A model generated the notes under the pieces. That model worked only from the letters and a program-made list of their open reading frames with translations, had not been told where the DNA came from and ran no database searches. Positions 6,656 through 8,040 of a stretch of 8,040 nucleotides of DNA are shown piece by piece (within the stretch, counting starts at the first letter, position 1; each line of letters opens with the position of its first letter). The stretch is taken from positions 1 through 8,040 of the forward strand of contig JAAYYH010000193.1 of the NCBI GenBank assembly GCA_012515495.1. Direction: 5' to 3'. The position numbers and the translations under genes were made by a program. The DNA comes from Coriobacteriaceae bacterium. Its GTDB lineage: Bacteria > Actinomycetota > Coriobacteriia > Coriobacteriales > UBA8131.

Positions 6656-6685
6656 GTACAAGTTCAGATCGTACAAGTTAAGATA
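6656..6685 (+). repeat. Two tandem 15-bp repeats upstream of the WYL regulator
   Basis: GTACAAGTTCAGATC (6656-6670) is followed directly by GTACAAGTTAAGATA (6671-6685), 13 of 15 bases identical. The core TACAAGT recurs inverted as ACTTGTA at 6714-6720, running into the -10 box. A 15-bp spacing is not a whole number of helical turns, so the two sites would face different sides of the DNA. Confidence 0.6.
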
Positions 6686-6687
6686 CG

Positions 6688-6700
6688 TGTTCATGGAACA
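6688..6700. promoter_or_regulatory. Palindrome TGTTC-ATG-GAACA, possible operator
   Basis: Perfect 5-bp arms (6688-6692 and 6696-6700) around a 3-base centre. The right arm lies in the likely -35 region of the downstream promoter, a usual place for a repressor site. Binding by the adjacent WYL protein is inferred only from position. Confidence 0.4.
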
Positions 6701-6724
6701 TTATTCACCCATCACTTGTATAAT
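6695..6724 (+). promoter_or_regulatory. Predicted promoter of the WYL regulator gene
   Basis: A perfect TATAAT lies at 6719-6724, 44 bases before the start codon. The best -35 is weak: GGAACA (6695-6700), 18 bases upstream, matching only the ACA half of TTGACA. A weak -35 overlapping a palindrome suits a regulated promoter. Confidence 0.55.
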
Positions 6725-6768
6725 CATATGCAGGGACAATAAATCCAACAGCAAGGGAAGGGATTACC

Positions 6769-7806
6769 TTGTATACTGTGCCGCCCAAGAAGATGTTAGC
6801 TTTGAACATCCTCGCCATCCTTCGTGAATACACTGACAGCGATCACCGACTTTCGCAGAAGCAGATCGTTGAATTGCTGGAATCCGAATACCAGATGCAA
6901 GTGGACCGTAAAAGTATCAAGCGAAATCTGATGAACCTCATCGATTCGGGCTATGACATCGAATTCACGGAGACCGTGCGACAGACAAAGAGCGGCGAGA
7001 TTGAAACGATCTGCAGTGACTGGTACATCAACCGCGATTTCGAGGATAGCGAGCTGCGCTTATTGATTGACAGCCTGTTGTTCTCGAACCACATCCCCAC
7101 CAGTCATTGCCGGCAATTGATAGATAAGCTCAAAGGGCTCTCAAATCGCTATTTTAATACTAGGATCAAACATGTGCACAGTCTGCCTGAAGTCAAATCG
7201 ACCAATCGACAGCTGTTCTACACCATTGATGTCCTGGACGAGGCGATTAGCAGGGAGAGACAAGTTCAGTTCAACTACGGCACCTACGATATCGATGGCA
7301 AACTTCACCCCCGTCTGGACGCGGAAGGAGCGACCAAGGGATACCGCATCGACCCCTACCAGATGGTAGCCGTAAACGGTCGCTACTATCTGATCTGCCG
7401 CTATGACCCTTATGATCAACTTGTTTATTATCCCATTGACCGTATCCTCAACATCAAGATCCTCGACACCCAGGTCAAACCGCTGCGAAAGCTACCAGGT
7501 CTTTCTGATGGTTTGGACTTGCCTCGCCATATGGCAGAACACGTCTATATGTTCGCGGGCGAAAGCGTAACTGTTCGCTTTCGCGTTGCGCGTTCCGCCC
7601 TTGTGCATGTCTATGACTGGTTTGGTGATGACGTGCGGCTGACGAACATCAACGATGACACCGTAGAGGCAATAGTCTGCGTTAACGAGCAGGCGATGCT
7701 GTACTGGGCACTGCAGTTCAACGAACACATCGAGGTGATCGCTCCCTATTCATTAAGAGATAGATTACTCTTAGCAGGTCAATCTATAACGGAGAAATAT
7801 CGCTGA
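6769..7806 (+). CDS. WYL-domain transcriptional regulator with N-terminal winged helix
   Basis: WYL regulators bind DNA through an N-terminal winged helix-turn-helix and sense a ligand, often a nucleotide or nucleic acid, through the WYL domain. The 345-aa protein has a helix-turn-helix region at about 8-60 (LSQKQIVELLE... then DRKSIKRNLMNLIDSG as the recognition part). A WYL domain at about 160-240 contains GYRIDPYQMVAVNGRYYLIC, the WYL triplet reading YYL at 206-208. A C-terminal WCX-like segment covers about 260-345. I accept the TTG start at 6769 because AAGGGA (6758-6763) lies 5 bases upstream; GTG at 6778 and ATG at 6790 are too far from it. It stands alone between a divergent MoaE-like gene and a convergent unknown gene. 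It probably regulates itself, and perhaps the divergent gene, through the upstream repeats. Confidence 0.88.
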   Translation: MYTVPPKKMLALNILAILREYTDSDHRLSQKQIVELLESEYQMQVDRKSIKRNLMNLIDSGYDIEFTETVRQTKSGEIETICSDWYINRDFEDSELRLLIDSLLFSNHIPTSHCRQLIDKLKGLSNRYFNTRIKHVHSLPEVKSTNRQLFYTIDVLDEAISRERQVQFNYGTYDIDGKLHPRLDAEGATKGYRIDPYQMVAVNGRYYLICRYDPYDQLVYYPIDRILNIKILDTQVKPLRKLPGLSDGLDLPRHMAEHVYMFAGESVTVRFRVARSALVHVYDWFGDDVRLTNINDDTVEAIVCVNEQAMLYWALQFNEHIEVIAPYSLRDRLLLAGQSITEKYR

Positions 7807-7858
7807 GATTCAAACTTGTCCCCCGCAAGAACACAGCACCGTCATCGACTCCCGTCGC

Positions 7859-7879
7859 ACATCATTAGGTATATGATGT
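7859..7879. repeat. Inverted repeat (hairpin) after the WYL gene
   Basis: ACATCAT (7859-7865) and ATGATGT (7873-7879) are perfect 7-bp arms around a 7-base loop. It ends exactly where the stronger GC-rich hairpin begins. Confidence 0.5.
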
Positions 7880-7905
7880 CACGGCCCGTGATGCCACGGG
7901 CCGTG
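7880..7905. terminator. GC-rich terminator-like hairpin between convergent genes
   Basis: CACGGCCCGTG (7880-7890) and CACGGGCCGTG (7895-7905) form a perfect 11-bp stem with an ATGC loop. It lies 14 bases past the stop of the leftward gene at the right edge and about 70 past the WYL stop. On the plus strand a pyrimidine-rich stretch follows (TCGTCTTCCGTCT); neither side has a clean T-run. A bidirectional terminator or transcript-end stabiliser is the likeliest role. Confidence 0.65.
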
Positions 7906-7918
7906 GGTCGTCTTCCGT

Positions 7919-8040
7919 CTACTCGCAGGCAGCCCTGACCTTGGCTTGCAGCACAAGCGATATGGCATTGTCGCCACCTAGGAAGTAGCCTTGGTGGATA
8001 TCGGCCTTGTTGTCGGCGATGATGCCATCGACGCAGAACA
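7919..8040 (-). CDS. C-terminal end of an unrecognised protein (cut by the window edge)
   Basis: The minus strand stays open from the right edge to a TAG at 7921-7919, giving the last 39 residues (in frame from 8038): it contains FCVDGIIADNKADIHQGYF and ends in VRAACE. The third codon positions are mostly G or C, as in a real gene, and the three plus-strand frames all contain stops here. The gene is followed closely by the hairpin at 7880-7905. I do not recognise the family from this tail. Confidence 0.6.
   Translation of the reverse strand, partial: FCVDGIIADNKADIHQGYFLGGDNAISLVLQAKVRAACE

Noticed and set aside
6769..7806. WYL regulator as part of a phage-defence island
   Set aside because: WYL proteins do control some defence loci, but no nuclease, methylase or other defence gene is next to it; the only Fic gene is about 6 kb away on the other strand.

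Overview
The window looks like an ordinary bacterial chromosome segment of roughly balanced base composition. Genes are tightly packed, carry clear AGGAG-type ribosome binding sites and show no mobile element, CRISPR array, tRNA or rRNA. From memory of the families (PriA, the MoaE-like protein, the DAG-kinase-like protein), I lean towards Actinomycetota, class Coriobacteriia. That is inference and could not be tested here.

Layout. A leftward block covers about 10-4586: a single-domain rhodanese, a diacylglycerol-kinase-family lipid kinase, the primosomal helicase PriA (its start overlaps the end of the kinase gene by 20 bases), and a compact class II Fic protein. A short AT-rich intergenic stretch separates this block from a rightward msrA-msrB fusion gene, which repairs oxidised methionine. 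That gene ends tail-to-tail inside a leftward crcB fluoride channel gene (60 bases of shared DNA). Further right are a leftward MoaE-like gene, a divergent rightward WYL-domain transcription regulator, a pair of adjacent hairpins, and the last 39 codons of an unrecognised leftward gene at the right edge.

The best regulatory find is on the minus strand upstream of crcB. Positions 6021-6084 fold into what I read as a fluoride (crcB-motif) riboswitch: a P1 hairpin with an AUGAAGU loop, a conserved AAACCGC linker, the UGAUG element and a 5-bp pseudoknot. A sigma70-like promoter ends just before it, so transcription would start at its first stem. The P1 3' strand is complementary to the crcB Shine-Dalgarno sequence, suggesting translational control. 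Sensor and exporter thus form a self-contained fluoride-resistance unit. A second regulatory cluster (two 15-bp tandem repeats, an inverted copy of their core on the -10 box, and a palindrome) lies in front of the WYL regulator and may be an autoregulatory operator.

I found no convincing evidence for a wholly new multi-gene system. The points most worth a second look are the riboswitch and its expression platform, the divergent MoaE-like protein, the WYL operator region and the antisense msrAB/crcB overlap.
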